Shown: positions 38,146 through 46,509 of the stretch, piece after piece | Layout of the letters: the number at the start of each line of letters is the position of its first letter | How positions within the stretch are numbered: the first letter of the stretch is position 1 | Source of the DNA: Laccaria trichodermophora | Lineage: Eukaryota; Basidiomycota; Agaricomycetes; Agaricales; Hydnangiaceae | Direction: 5' to 3' | NCBI GenBank assembly: GCA_018417955.1 | Contig: JACTVC010000012.1 | Coordinates: 372,001-436,000, forward strand | Length of the DNA: 64,000 nt | The notes under the pieces: model-generated | The model's database searches: none | What the model saw: the letters and a program-made list of their open reading frames with translations, nothing else | What the model was told of the DNA's origin: nothing | Translations under genes and position numbers: made by a program

Positions 38146-40584
38146 ATGTTCGGAAAACAGCCACGCAACGTTTCTTCGCGATCGTCGTCATCATCAACTT
38201 CAACTTCCCTCGCGCGTCGTCTAAACATCACCGACGGAAGCAAACTACCCCCTGGATCCCACAAACCCGCTACACAAGCGGTTTCCGCCCCAACTGTCGC
38301 TACCAGTCCAGTGACGGCGGAAGGTTCGCTAACTACGCCTAAAGAAAGTTTAACGGAGAAATCATACAAAGTAGAAGGGAAAAGAAAGGCTCGAGCAAGT
38401 CCCCAGACGTTCGAAACGAATCCCCTCTCCTCACACACGGCAGAGAGAGAGCCAGTCTTCGTAGCCCCTCCTTCAAGCTCTCTCCAGCCCCAGACGCTAC
38501 TCAGTCAATTCGACGATAACACGATGGCCGACACAGCCTTCGAAGTCGACGCCAACGCGAGCACACTAGAAACAGAGAGTGTCTCGACACCACGCCCCTC
38601 TCAATTCGCACGCAGAGGTATGGAGAACGGGTATTCGCTCTCCCCTATGTACAACCTATGGTTGGAATACTGTAGCGAAGGAGAATCTTCAAAATCCACT
38701 CAATCCCGAGTAGTGTATTACGCTACTAAACCCTCGCTCGCTCGAGACGAAGTAGTAGATAGGGGACCTAGCAATCCAACACAACGTTATATGGTTCACA
38801 AACCCCTCCTAGAACAAATCATTCTTACAGTGAACGAGCTCCAAGTATATATACAACATATGGCAGGAATGATTGAGGAAAGGGAGAAATTTTTTCAGGT
38901 GGATCCCGAAGACACTCTATTGAAAGTACTAGGAGGAGCGGAAACCACTAGTCAGCTGCACGCCTCTTGGGTCTGCTTAACCAGCCGATTGAGCGCGGCA
39001 CAAAGATTCATGTTGAAATACCAACAGGAATACCAACATAATTCTGTGCCGTCGTCACCAGTATCGACTAACCCTGACATCCACAAGTACATCGCAGGAT
39101 TACCCAAAGTCGACGACAAACTGAGAAGCATTCACGGGGACATTCCTCGTCACGCCAGCAAACTCTCGCGTGATGCGCGACAACAGTTGACGGACTCGAA
39201 AGGAAAATGGGAGAAGATTATCCCAGCTCCTCCCTGGCTAGCCTCCTCACCAACCGCAGATGTCCCTGTCAGGACAAGTTATAAAGCGGCATCATCTTTC
39301 GCTCTGCCGGATATCATTGAACCGACCGAAACAGTCCCAAAGAAACAGACGCCGGCAATTTCGACACCTTGGACGAGCTCCAAGGTCGTTCAATTTGCTT
39401 CTCCGGCTGATAACTCAGAGCTACTACAACCTTCAGCCCCAATGAGCAGCGGAACGCCTTTTAAGTCAGCTAAGGGTATCTTCTCACAAGGAGACGATCC
39501 AGATTTAGGACCATTTCCGCAAACGGGACCTAACCGCCATACGTCAGCGGGAAATTTCCTTTATGGAACTGACGACATTCCAGCCTTCTCCCCAGACGGA
39601 ATACAATTCTCTGGGTTTTCATTTCCCTCAAACCGAACGTCCACTCCCTCAGGACCTTCTGCTCCGCCTATCACATCAACGCCTTGGAATCAAGGACTAG
39701 GAGACACGCAGTCATTCCACTCCCTGTTTTCCCGAAAGCAAGAGGACGCGATAGGTTTACAAGATCGGAACGCCCTTCAGGCGAGGACTCAAATTACGAC
39801 CACGTCGCAAATCAATACACAAAACGCAGATAACCCTCGATTAGTCGAAGGAACGACCCGAGAGCACAACTCTACGAACGCAAAGGATGATCGAGGTCAC
39901 GATAACAACCAGCCTGACCATCCCGGTGGAGGAGATTCGGATCCTCCAGACGACGACCCCCCAGGAAACTCGGGAAGACACGGTTCTTCTAGACACAATA
40001 ATCGTAGAGTATCTCGACGAGGCAGAGGGGGAGGTCCTCCGGGTCCGCCTTCCTCCTCTTCTCATTCGTCGAGGACTAGCAGTCGCACCTCCACTCGGTC
40101 GGACTGGGATGAAAATCGTCCTCCGGCTCCTTACGGCAATTTTATCCCTACTGTGAAGACGGACATTAAGCTGGAGCAGCTTCCAACGTGGGATGGAAAC
40201 CATAGCACCGCAATCGATTACTTTTGGAAGATTCAGCAACTGGCAGCCATGAAGGGTTACTTACCTCAAGCACTAGGCTATTGGTTATGGATGAATTTGA
40301 AGGAAGATTCTACGGTTCGCATGTGGTTTGCGATGTGTTCGCATGAACAACAGGAATATATGAGATCACATTATGTTGCGTACATGAGGGGGATTAAAGA
40401 AGGGTTTTTAGGACGGACATGGCAGATGAAAATGAATTCTGCTTATGAGAATCAATCCTTTCGTCAACCGGGACACGAACGTGAGGATCCTGGCAAGTTC
40501 ATCATCCGACGTATCATGTATACACGGATGCTGGTAAACGGGGATATGGGGGGCCCTCTAGAGGTTTTCCTCGTAATGCAGTGA
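38146..40584 (+). CDS. gypsy Gag, N-terminal part up to a premature TGA
   Basis: First in-frame ATG is 38146 (MFGKQPRNVSSRSS); the frame is open further upstream into the LTR without an ATG. About 800 codons: a long Ser/Thr/Pro-rich region, a helical part near VNELQVYIQHMAGMIEER, an Arg/Gly/Ser-rich stretch and then the capsid-like domain beginning LEQLPTWDGNHSTAIDYFW. The TGA at 40582 falls inside this domain: the next codons (APISWGPVINIDSIRSSS) are its natural continuation in the same frame, and the knuckle follows later. CAG-CGA to CAG-TGA by one C to T change is the simplest cause. Confidence 0.85.
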   Translation: MFGKQPRNVSSRSSSSSTSTSLARRLNITDGSKLPPGSHKPATQAVSAPTVATSPVTAEGSLTTPKESLTEKSYKVEGKRKARASPQTFETNPLSSHTAEREPVFVAPPSSSLQPQTLLSQFDDNTMADTAFEVDANASTLETESVSTPRPSQFARRGMENGYSLSPMYNLWLEYCSEGESSKSTQSRVVYYATKPSLARDEVVDRGPSNPTQRYMVHKPLLEQIILTVNELQVYIQHMAGMIEEREKFFQVDPEDTLLKVLGGAETTSQLHASWVCLTSRLSAAQRFMLKYQQEYQHNSVPSSPVSTNPDIHKYIAGLPKVDDKLRSIHGDIPRHASKLSRDARQQLTDSKGKWEKIIPAPPWLASSPTADVPVRTSYKAASSFALPDIIEPTETVPKKQTPAISTPWTSSKVVQFASPADNSELLQPSAPMSSGTPFKSAKGIFSQGDDPDLGPFPQTGPNRHTSAGNFLYGTDDIPAFSPDGIQFSGFSFPSNRTSTPSGPSAPPITSTPWNQGLGDTQSFHSLFSRKQEDAIGLQDRNALQARTQITTTSQINTQNADNPRLVEGTTREHNSTNAKDDRGHDNNQPDHPGGGDSDPPDDDPPGNSGRHGSSRHNNRRVSRRGRGGGPPGPPSSSSHSSRTSSRTSTRSDWDENRPPAPYGNFIPTVKTDIKLEQLPTWDGNHSTAIDYFWKIQQLAAMKGYLPQALGYWLWMNLKEDSTVRMWFAMCSHEQQEYMRSHYVAYMRGIKEGFLGRTWQMKMNSAYENQSFRQPGHEREDPGKFIIRRIMYTRMLVNGDMGGPLEVFLVMQ

Positions 40585-43500
40585 GCACCCATCTCTTGGG
40601 GGCCAGTGATTAACATCGACAGCATCCGTTCTTCCAGCATGTTGTTTTCCAAAGTCACTGAACATGGACAAGCGTTGATTCACGCTTCCCGAACGGAAGG
40701 CTCACAAATAGTTACAGCAGATAACCTCACATACATGTTAAAACGCCTGGGTGTGCCTTGTTCTACGGAACGCCCTTCTCAGACTCCATTCAAATTCAAC
40801 AGAAGGGCTAATGTCACGGAGTCATCACCCACCGATGACCCTAAGGACGTTCCTTCCATTCCTTCGCCTATTGACGGTGGAATTTTGAAGGAAGTATACG
40901 AAGTCATGCATAAACGTCAACGGCCTCCTCCCCCGGGGGGCTACCCTTTTAAACGAAATGATCATGTAAACACGAAAATGGGTAGGCTGCCGCCTTCCCC
41001 ATGCAAAGTCTGTGGTAGTCCCAACCATTGGGACAAAGAATGCCCCGACTGGAATGTTTATCTCGAGACCAGGAACCGTTCAGCGCACTTCACAGTTGGA
41101 CAATCAGTGGAGGATAAGACCTTAGAAGACATGTATTGCGCGGCTTACGCAGTATTGCTCAATAACCGAGTAGCGGAACAGTTAGTCGAGTTGAACGAAG
41201 CTAGCCCATTCACAAACGACCAGGATTTTCATGAGGCAGCTATGATGTCACTGGTTCGTCAGTCGAACTATCACTCTCATGAGCATAAGACCTACAACGG
41301 CAGGAGAACGTCAGTGGACGAGATACCAGACGAGGACGTAGAAAGTGCAGTGTCAAAGCCAAAATTGGGAGACGTTACTCACATTTTGGAACACATCTCG
41401 GAAAGCGGGGATATCGTTATTCCACCAACCGCTAAACGGCATTCACCCCCTCCATCGATCGTCGAAATCGACGACGAAGAGGACGTCCGAGCTCGCATGA
41501 AACCTAAAGCAATAGATCCTAAGCATCTCTTAGAAGAGGTCGATGTAACGAAAGAAGCAGAGCCACCACCCACTACGCGCGAATTTCGTCAGAACGAGCG
41601 TTGCGCTTACAACACGGAGGGGCAAAAAGCTGAAAATCACCCTCAAGAACATACGTCGACCCAGACAACGGACTTCACCCTCCCTTTCCTCGATATTCCA
41701 GGCCCGCCCGCGCCTTCTAAACGAGTTCGCGTGCCTAAAGCGAGAACCACAAAGCCCGGAGCCTCTGCAGTAGGCGTTTCTGTATTATCCACCAGAGGAA
41801 GATTAGCGACAGCGCAGAATACAGAGATTGACCTTCGTCTGGACTCTTGCGCCGACATCACTCTGATATCCGAAGAGTTATATCTGTCTCTCCGGGACCG
41901 CCCTCCTCTTCAGCAAGGTTACCAAATGCAGATCTTTCAACTTACAGAAACAGGAACCCGCATCAAAGGTTTTGTCCGAATTCCCGTGTTCATGGAAGCG
42001 ACAGACGGCACAATCCTCGAGACGGAGGCAGAGGCCTACGTGGTTCCCAATATGACAGTCCCCATCCTATTGGGAGAGGACTTTCATCTCACATATGAGA
42101 TATCAGTTTCAAGATCAGTCACAGATGGTTCGTACCTCCACTTTAAGGGGACCCCATATTCGGTACCAGCAATTGGGGTCAACAGAACCAACGACTTCGA
42201 CCGTCTAAGGAAGAGCGCCCACAATATATCTTCCTTCGTCAAAGCTAAGATTCACAAGCGAGCCAAGACGAAACGGCAACGCAAGAAGCGACAGGCGAGA
42301 GAAGACGCGCACCTGATAAAAGCAGCCAGAGACTATCGTATACGGCCTCACGAATCTTGCCGAGTGGAAGTAGTTGGTTATTTCGAAGACGAAAAGGAAT
42401 GGTTTGTGGAGAAGAACATGCTTTCGTGTGGAAACGACAATGTTCTGATCGTGCCAAACATGCTTATCTCATCAAAGGACCCTCAGATAGCAATAGCGAA
42501 TCCATCTTCTCAACCTCGTTTTATACGAAAGGGGGAAGTTCTCGCTACTATTACCGATCCAGCACAGTATTTCGACACCCCCCAAGACGCGGATCAATGG
42601 AGGGAAATGTCCGGGAAAGCGGACGCGCTAGCCGCCATTATCGACGCCACTTGTGACGACACAGAAGCTGAGGATTATGGCCCAAAGACCGCAGCTATGC
42701 CTGACCCGACGATATACCCTTCTAGCAAAATGAAGGACGTCTTGGATGTGGGATCCCTTCCAGAACACCTCCAGGACGAAGCTTGGCGAATGTTGTCTTC
42801 ACACGAGAAGGCCTTCGGATTCGACGGCCGTTTGGGTCAATACCCGAGTAAAGTCCACATCCGTACGGTCGACGGGCAGGTCCCTATTTCAGTACCTATG
42901 TACGGCAGTTCTCCAGCTAAGAGACAAGTCATCAATGAACAAATCGATAAATGGTTCGAGCAGGGAGTGATCGAACCATCGAAAAGCCCATGGAGCGCCC
43001 CAGTCGTCATCGCCTACCGCCACGGTAAAGCTCGATTCTGCGTGGACTATCGCAAGTTAAACGCAGCGACGATACCTGACGAGTTTCCCATTCCCCGTCA
43101 ATCTGAAATACTGGCCTCACTCTCTGGAGCACAAGTTTTGTCTTCGCTGGATGCACTCTCGGGTTTTACGCAGTTAGAGATGGCCGAGGAAGACGTGGAG
43201 AAAACCGCATTCCGTACTCACAGAGGTCTCTTCCAATTCAAACGCTTACCCTTCGGTCTTCGCAACGGCCCATCAATATTTCAACGCGTGATGCAAGGCA
43301 TCCTGGCCCCTTACCTTTGGCTTTTCTGTCTAGTCTATATCGATGATATAGTGATCTTTTCGAAGTCATACGAGGATCATATACAACACCTGGATAAAGT
43401 CTTAGGCGCCATCGAACGAGCGGGAATCACACTGTCACCTACTAAGTGTCATATGTTCTACGATTCGATTCTGCTTCTGGGTCATAAGGTCTCACGTCTC

Positions 43501-46083
43501 GGCCTCTCTACTCATTCAGAGAAGGTACGCGCAATCGCCGAACTACGCCGCCCCAGTAAGGTCTCCGATCTGCAGACTTTTCTAGGGATGATCGTGTATT
43601 TCTCCGCATTCATACCTTTTTATGCCGACATTTGCTCTCCCCTCTTCGGCTTGTTAAAGAAAGGACAGAAGTGGCAATGGCGGGAGGAACACGAACGAGC
43701 CTTCTCCGAGGCCAAGGACGCTCTACAGAAAGCGCCAGTTCTCGGTCACCCAATCGAGGGAAGCCCTTATCGCCTTTACACAGATGCTTCAGATATTGCC
43801 ATCGGGTGCGCGCTTCAACAGGTACAACCTATGACAGTGAAAGACCTCCATGGCACCCGGCTCTACGACCGATTGAAGAAAAGCTACGACGCTGGGGAAC
43901 CAGTGCCAAAAATCCCGATCAGTCTATCTGCTACTCTGGCGGACGATAAAGCTCATCAGGAATGGGGGGCTACCTTTGACGACACCATCGTTTATGTAGA
44001 AAGAGTCATCAGTTATTGGTCCAGAACACTCAAATCAGCAGAAACGCGTTACTCAGCAACAGAACGAGAGGCTTTAGCGGCAAAAGAAGGTCTAGTAAAG
44101 TTTCAGCCCTTTGTCGAGGGCGAAAAAATTTTGCTGGTCACGGATCACGCTGCTCTGCAGTGGGCACGTACATATGAAAACGCGAACCGAAGGTTGGCCG
44201 CTTGGGGTGCGGTCTTCTCCGCCTACGCTCCAGGCCTCGAGATTATACATAGGCCAGGTCGTAAACACTCCAACGTTGACCCTCTGTCACGACTGCCACG
44301 AATAATTCCTTCCTCCACCTCACCCCTCAAGGACAATTCATCTGCAATTGAAATTGACGTGCCAGACACCGCTGAAAGTCAATTGCCCGCACAAAAGATG
44401 GGAATGTCCATCTTTTCCTTAGCGGACTGTTTAGAGGATCCTGCTAGTACAATCGCAACAGCCTACGCAACTAACACGGACCACCCTGTTGAAGCCAAGG
44501 ATCAACCAAGCGAGGAAGCCGACAATTGGAAGGATTCTTATGAGAAAGCAAGCAAGCCGCCAGGTTACATCCACACTCAAATGGCTGACGACGTTCGGCA
44601 GAAATGGATACAAGGCTACTTAGCCGATCCAGGCCTACGTACAGCATGGGAGGACAAGCGTTCCGAAGTCGGCTCTTGGGAACCAGGATTCCGATTCTTC
44701 AAGGATCTTGATGGGTTATTATACTTCCGGGACGCCGACTACCATCCCAGATTATGCGTACCTAAAGCTTTGCGGGTAGAAGTACTAACCGAAGCGCACG
44801 AAAGCCCTTTCGAAACAGCTCATATGGGGCCCGAAAAATTGTGGTACCGTTTAAGTCCGAAGTTCTATTGGAAAAGGATGAAAGCGGACGTAATCCACTT
44901 CTGCGAGACTTGCGACGTTTGTCAAAAGATCAAGCCATCTAATTTCAACCGCTATGGGTACCTAATTCCGAATCCAATTCCATTCAAACCCTATGCATCG
45001 ATCTCAATGGACTTCATAGTCAACTTACCTATGTGCGGGGAATTCAATGCCATATTCGTCGTAGTAGATCGACTAACGAAACACGCCAACTTCATTCCTA
45101 CTTCTACGGGCGTCAATGCCAGGGACTTCGCGCGTCTTTTCACTAAACACATCATATGCAAGTACGGTATACCGGAAAGTATCATCTGTGATAGGGACCC
45201 CCGCTGGACTTCGGATTTTTGGAAAGGAATCGCGGAAGAAATCAAAACGAAAATGTTGTTGTCGTCCTCTCATCATCCGCAACACGACGGACAAACAGAA
45301 ATCTTGAACAGGTTACTAGGAACAATGCTCAGAGCTTACGTGAACGCAGGGCGCGATGATTGGGCAGAGTGGCTTCATTTGTTGGAATTCGCCTACAATT
45401 CAGCCGTACACTCTTCGACAGGTGCCACTCCCTTCATTAGTCTGCTAGGTTTCCAACCTCGATCAACGCTCGACATGCTACCGAAACCATCTTTGTTGAA
45501 CCGGGGAGACGGAATTGACAGATCTTCGGGCGATTACTTAGCGAGAATCGCTATGCACAGGGACAACGCGAGACAAGCGATTGCCCTAGCTCAGCATGAA
45601 CAAGCCAAGAGTTACAACAAAGGAAGGAAAGCCGCTCCCGCTCTCAGTCTAGGCAGCAAAGTCCTCCTCAACCCTCACTCACTAGAATGGGTCGAATCCA
45701 AAGGGGAAGGAGGGAAACTCACCCCACGATGGATAGGCCCCTTCGAGATCACCGAATGCATCAATCCCAAAGTCTACCGCTTACGCCTGCCGGACAAATA
45801 CCCGGGCTCTCCAGTATTTAATATCGAACACCTCAAGCCTTATCGTGCACCTGAAGAAGAGGGCCGAACGATCATGCCAGAATCTAAGCTACGGAAGGAG
45901 GAATCTCGGGAATACGATGTAGAATCCATTCTCGGCCACAAAAGAGTCGGCAAGGCGAAAACCTTGAAATACTTGGTTAGATGGACAGGATACGGTCCGC
46001 AATTCGACGAGTGGCTCACCGCTCGCGACTTGCGTAACGCTTCAGACATTCTTCGTGAATATCGGAAGCGTAATAACGTTTGA
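40585..46083 (+). CDS. gypsy Gag end plus Pol polyprotein (PR-RT-RH-IN-chromodomain)
   Basis: Same frame as gag, open for 1832 codons with no ATG at the start. It contains the Gag knuckle CKVCGSPNHWDKEC (about 41001-41042), a protease with RLDSCADITLISEE (41840s; Cys replaces the usual Gly after Asp-Ser), reverse transcriptase with FCVDYRKLNAATIPDEFPIP, LPFGLRNGPSIFQ and YIDDIVIFSKS (about 43040-43360), RNase H with YTDASDIAIGCALQQ and TDHAALQWART, integrase with HESPFETAHMG and CETCDVCQ (HHCC), SMDFIVNLP, CDRDPRWTSDFW and HDGQTEILN (catalytic D, D, E), and a C-terminal chromodomain around YLVRWTGYGPQFDEWL. All catalytic residues except the odd protease Cys look normal, so this part could work if the TGA is read through. 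Confidence 0.95.
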   Translation, partial: APISWGPVINIDSIRSSSMLFSKVTEHGQALIHASRTEGSQIVTADNLTYMLKRLGVPCSTERPSQTPFKFNRRANVTESSPTDDPKDVPSIPSPIDGGILKEVYEVMHKRQRPPPPGGYPFKRNDHVNTKMGRLPPSPCKVCGSPNHWDKECPDWNVYLETRNRSAHFTVGQSVEDKTLEDMYCAAYAVLLNNRVAEQLVELNEASPFTNDQDFHEAAMMSLVRQSNYHSHEHKTYNGRRTSVDEIPDEDVESAVSKPKLGDVTHILEHISESGDIVIPPTAKRHSPPPSIVEIDDEEDVRARMKPKAIDPKHLLEEVDVTKEAEPPPTTREFRQNERCAYNTEGQKAENHPQEHTSTQTTDFTLPFLDIPGPPAPSKRVRVPKARTTKPGASAVGVSVLSTRGRLATAQNTEIDLRLDSCADITLISEELYLSLRDRPPLQQGYQMQIFQLTETGTRIKGFVRIPVFMEATDGTILETEAEAYVVPNMTVPILLGEDFHLTYEISVSRSVTDGSYLHFKGTPYSVPAIGVNRTNDFDRLRKSAHNISSFVKAKIHKRAKTKRQRKKRQAREDAHLIKAARDYRIRPHESCRVEVVGYFEDEKEWFVEKNMLSCGNDNVLIVPNMLISSKDPQIAIANPSSQPRFIRKGEVLATITDPAQYFDTPQDADQWREMSGKADALAAIIDATCDDTEAEDYGPKTAAMPDPTIYPSSKMKDVLDVGSLPEHLQDEAWRMLSSHEKAFGFDGRLGQYPSKVHIRTVDGQVPISVPMYGSSPAKRQVINEQIDKWFEQGVIEPSKSPWSAPVVIAYRHGKARFCVDYRKLNAATIPDEFPIPRQSEILASLSGAQVLSSLDALSGFTQLEMAEEDVEKTAFRTHRGLFQFKRLPFGLRNGPSIFQRVMQGILAPYLWLFCLVYIDDIVIFSKSYEDHIQHLDKVLGAIERAGITLSPTKCHMFYDSILLLGHKVSRLGLSTHSEKVRAIAELRRPSKVSDLQTFLGMIVYFSAFIPFYADICSPLFGLLKKGQKWQWREEHERAFSEAKDALQKAPVLGHPIEGSPYRLYTDASDIAIGCALQQVQPMTVKDLHGTRLYDRLKKSYDAGEPVPKIPISLSATLADDKAHQEWGATFDDTIVYVERVISYWSRTLKSAETRYSATEREALAAKEGLVKFQPFVEGEKILLVTDHAALQWARTYENANRRLAAWGAVFSAYAPGLEIIHRPGRKHSNVDPLSRLPRIIPSSTSPLKDNSSAIEIDVPDTAESQLPAQKMGMSIFSLADCLEDPASTIATAYATNTDHPVEAKDQPSEEADNWKDSYEKASKPPGYIHTQMADDVRQKWIQGYLADPGLRTAWEDKRSEVGSWEPGFRFFKDLDGLLYFRDADYHPRLCVPKALRVEVLTEAHESPFETAHMGPEKLWYRLSPKFYWKRMKADVIHFCETCDVCQKIKPSNFNRYGYLIPNPIPFKPYASISMDFIVNLPMCGEFNAIFVVVDRLTKHANFIPTSTGVNARDFARLFTKHIICKYGIPESIICDRDPRWTSDFWKGIAEEIKTKMLLSSSHHPQHDGQTEILNRLLGTMLRAYVNAGRDDWAEWLHLLEFAYNSAVHSSTGATPFISLLGFQPRSTLDMLPKPSLLNRGDGIDRSSGDYLARIAMHRDNARQAIALAQHEQAKSYNKGRKAAPALSLGSKVLLNPHSLEWVESKGEGGKLTPRWIGPFEITECINPKVYRLRLPDKYPGSPVFNIEHLKPYRAPEEEGRTIMPESKLRKEESREYDVESILGHKRVGKAKTLKYLVRWTGYGPQFDEWLTARDLRNASDILREYRKRNNV

Positions 46084-46118
46084 AGAAGTAGCATTCCTCA
46101 GCGTCGGATGGAATCCAC

Positions 46119-46150
<32 letters not shown>

Positions 46151-46509
46151 TCCATTCTCCTTCCGCACGCTCTTCCTCTTAAAAAATTTTCTTTAAAAAT
46201 AATTTCATTTCCTCTCTTTTCTTTTTTCTTCTTTGTTCCGTTTCCTTCTCTTTGAATCATTTGGGCTCTTTATCCTTTTGGGTTCTATTATATTAATTTT
46301 GTCTTATGGTTACGATTTTGACAGACCCTGTCACATCAATGCAGGGTTCTGATCAGTTATCACTACAACCTACCCCTCTTCTTTCTCTTCTTTTTTGTTT
46401 CTTCCCTTTGACAGTCGACCCCCGCTCGACTTCTCGTTCCCCTCCTGACCTTGGGTTGACCAGGAAAGGATCAACGCACGACTGATCCAAGCGGTTGACG
46501 CAACGGACC
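46084..46509 (+). other. Spacer between pol and ORF3 of the gypsy element
   Basis: Starts with an almost uninterrupted T run followed by an A run at 46118-46150, an imperfect palindrome that could form a hairpin, then a pyrimidine-rich stretch. A separate promoter, splice acceptor or internal entry site for ORF3 might lie here; several TTTCTTCTTTG and TTCCTTCTCTTTG tracts precede AG dinucleotides. Confidence 0.5.
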
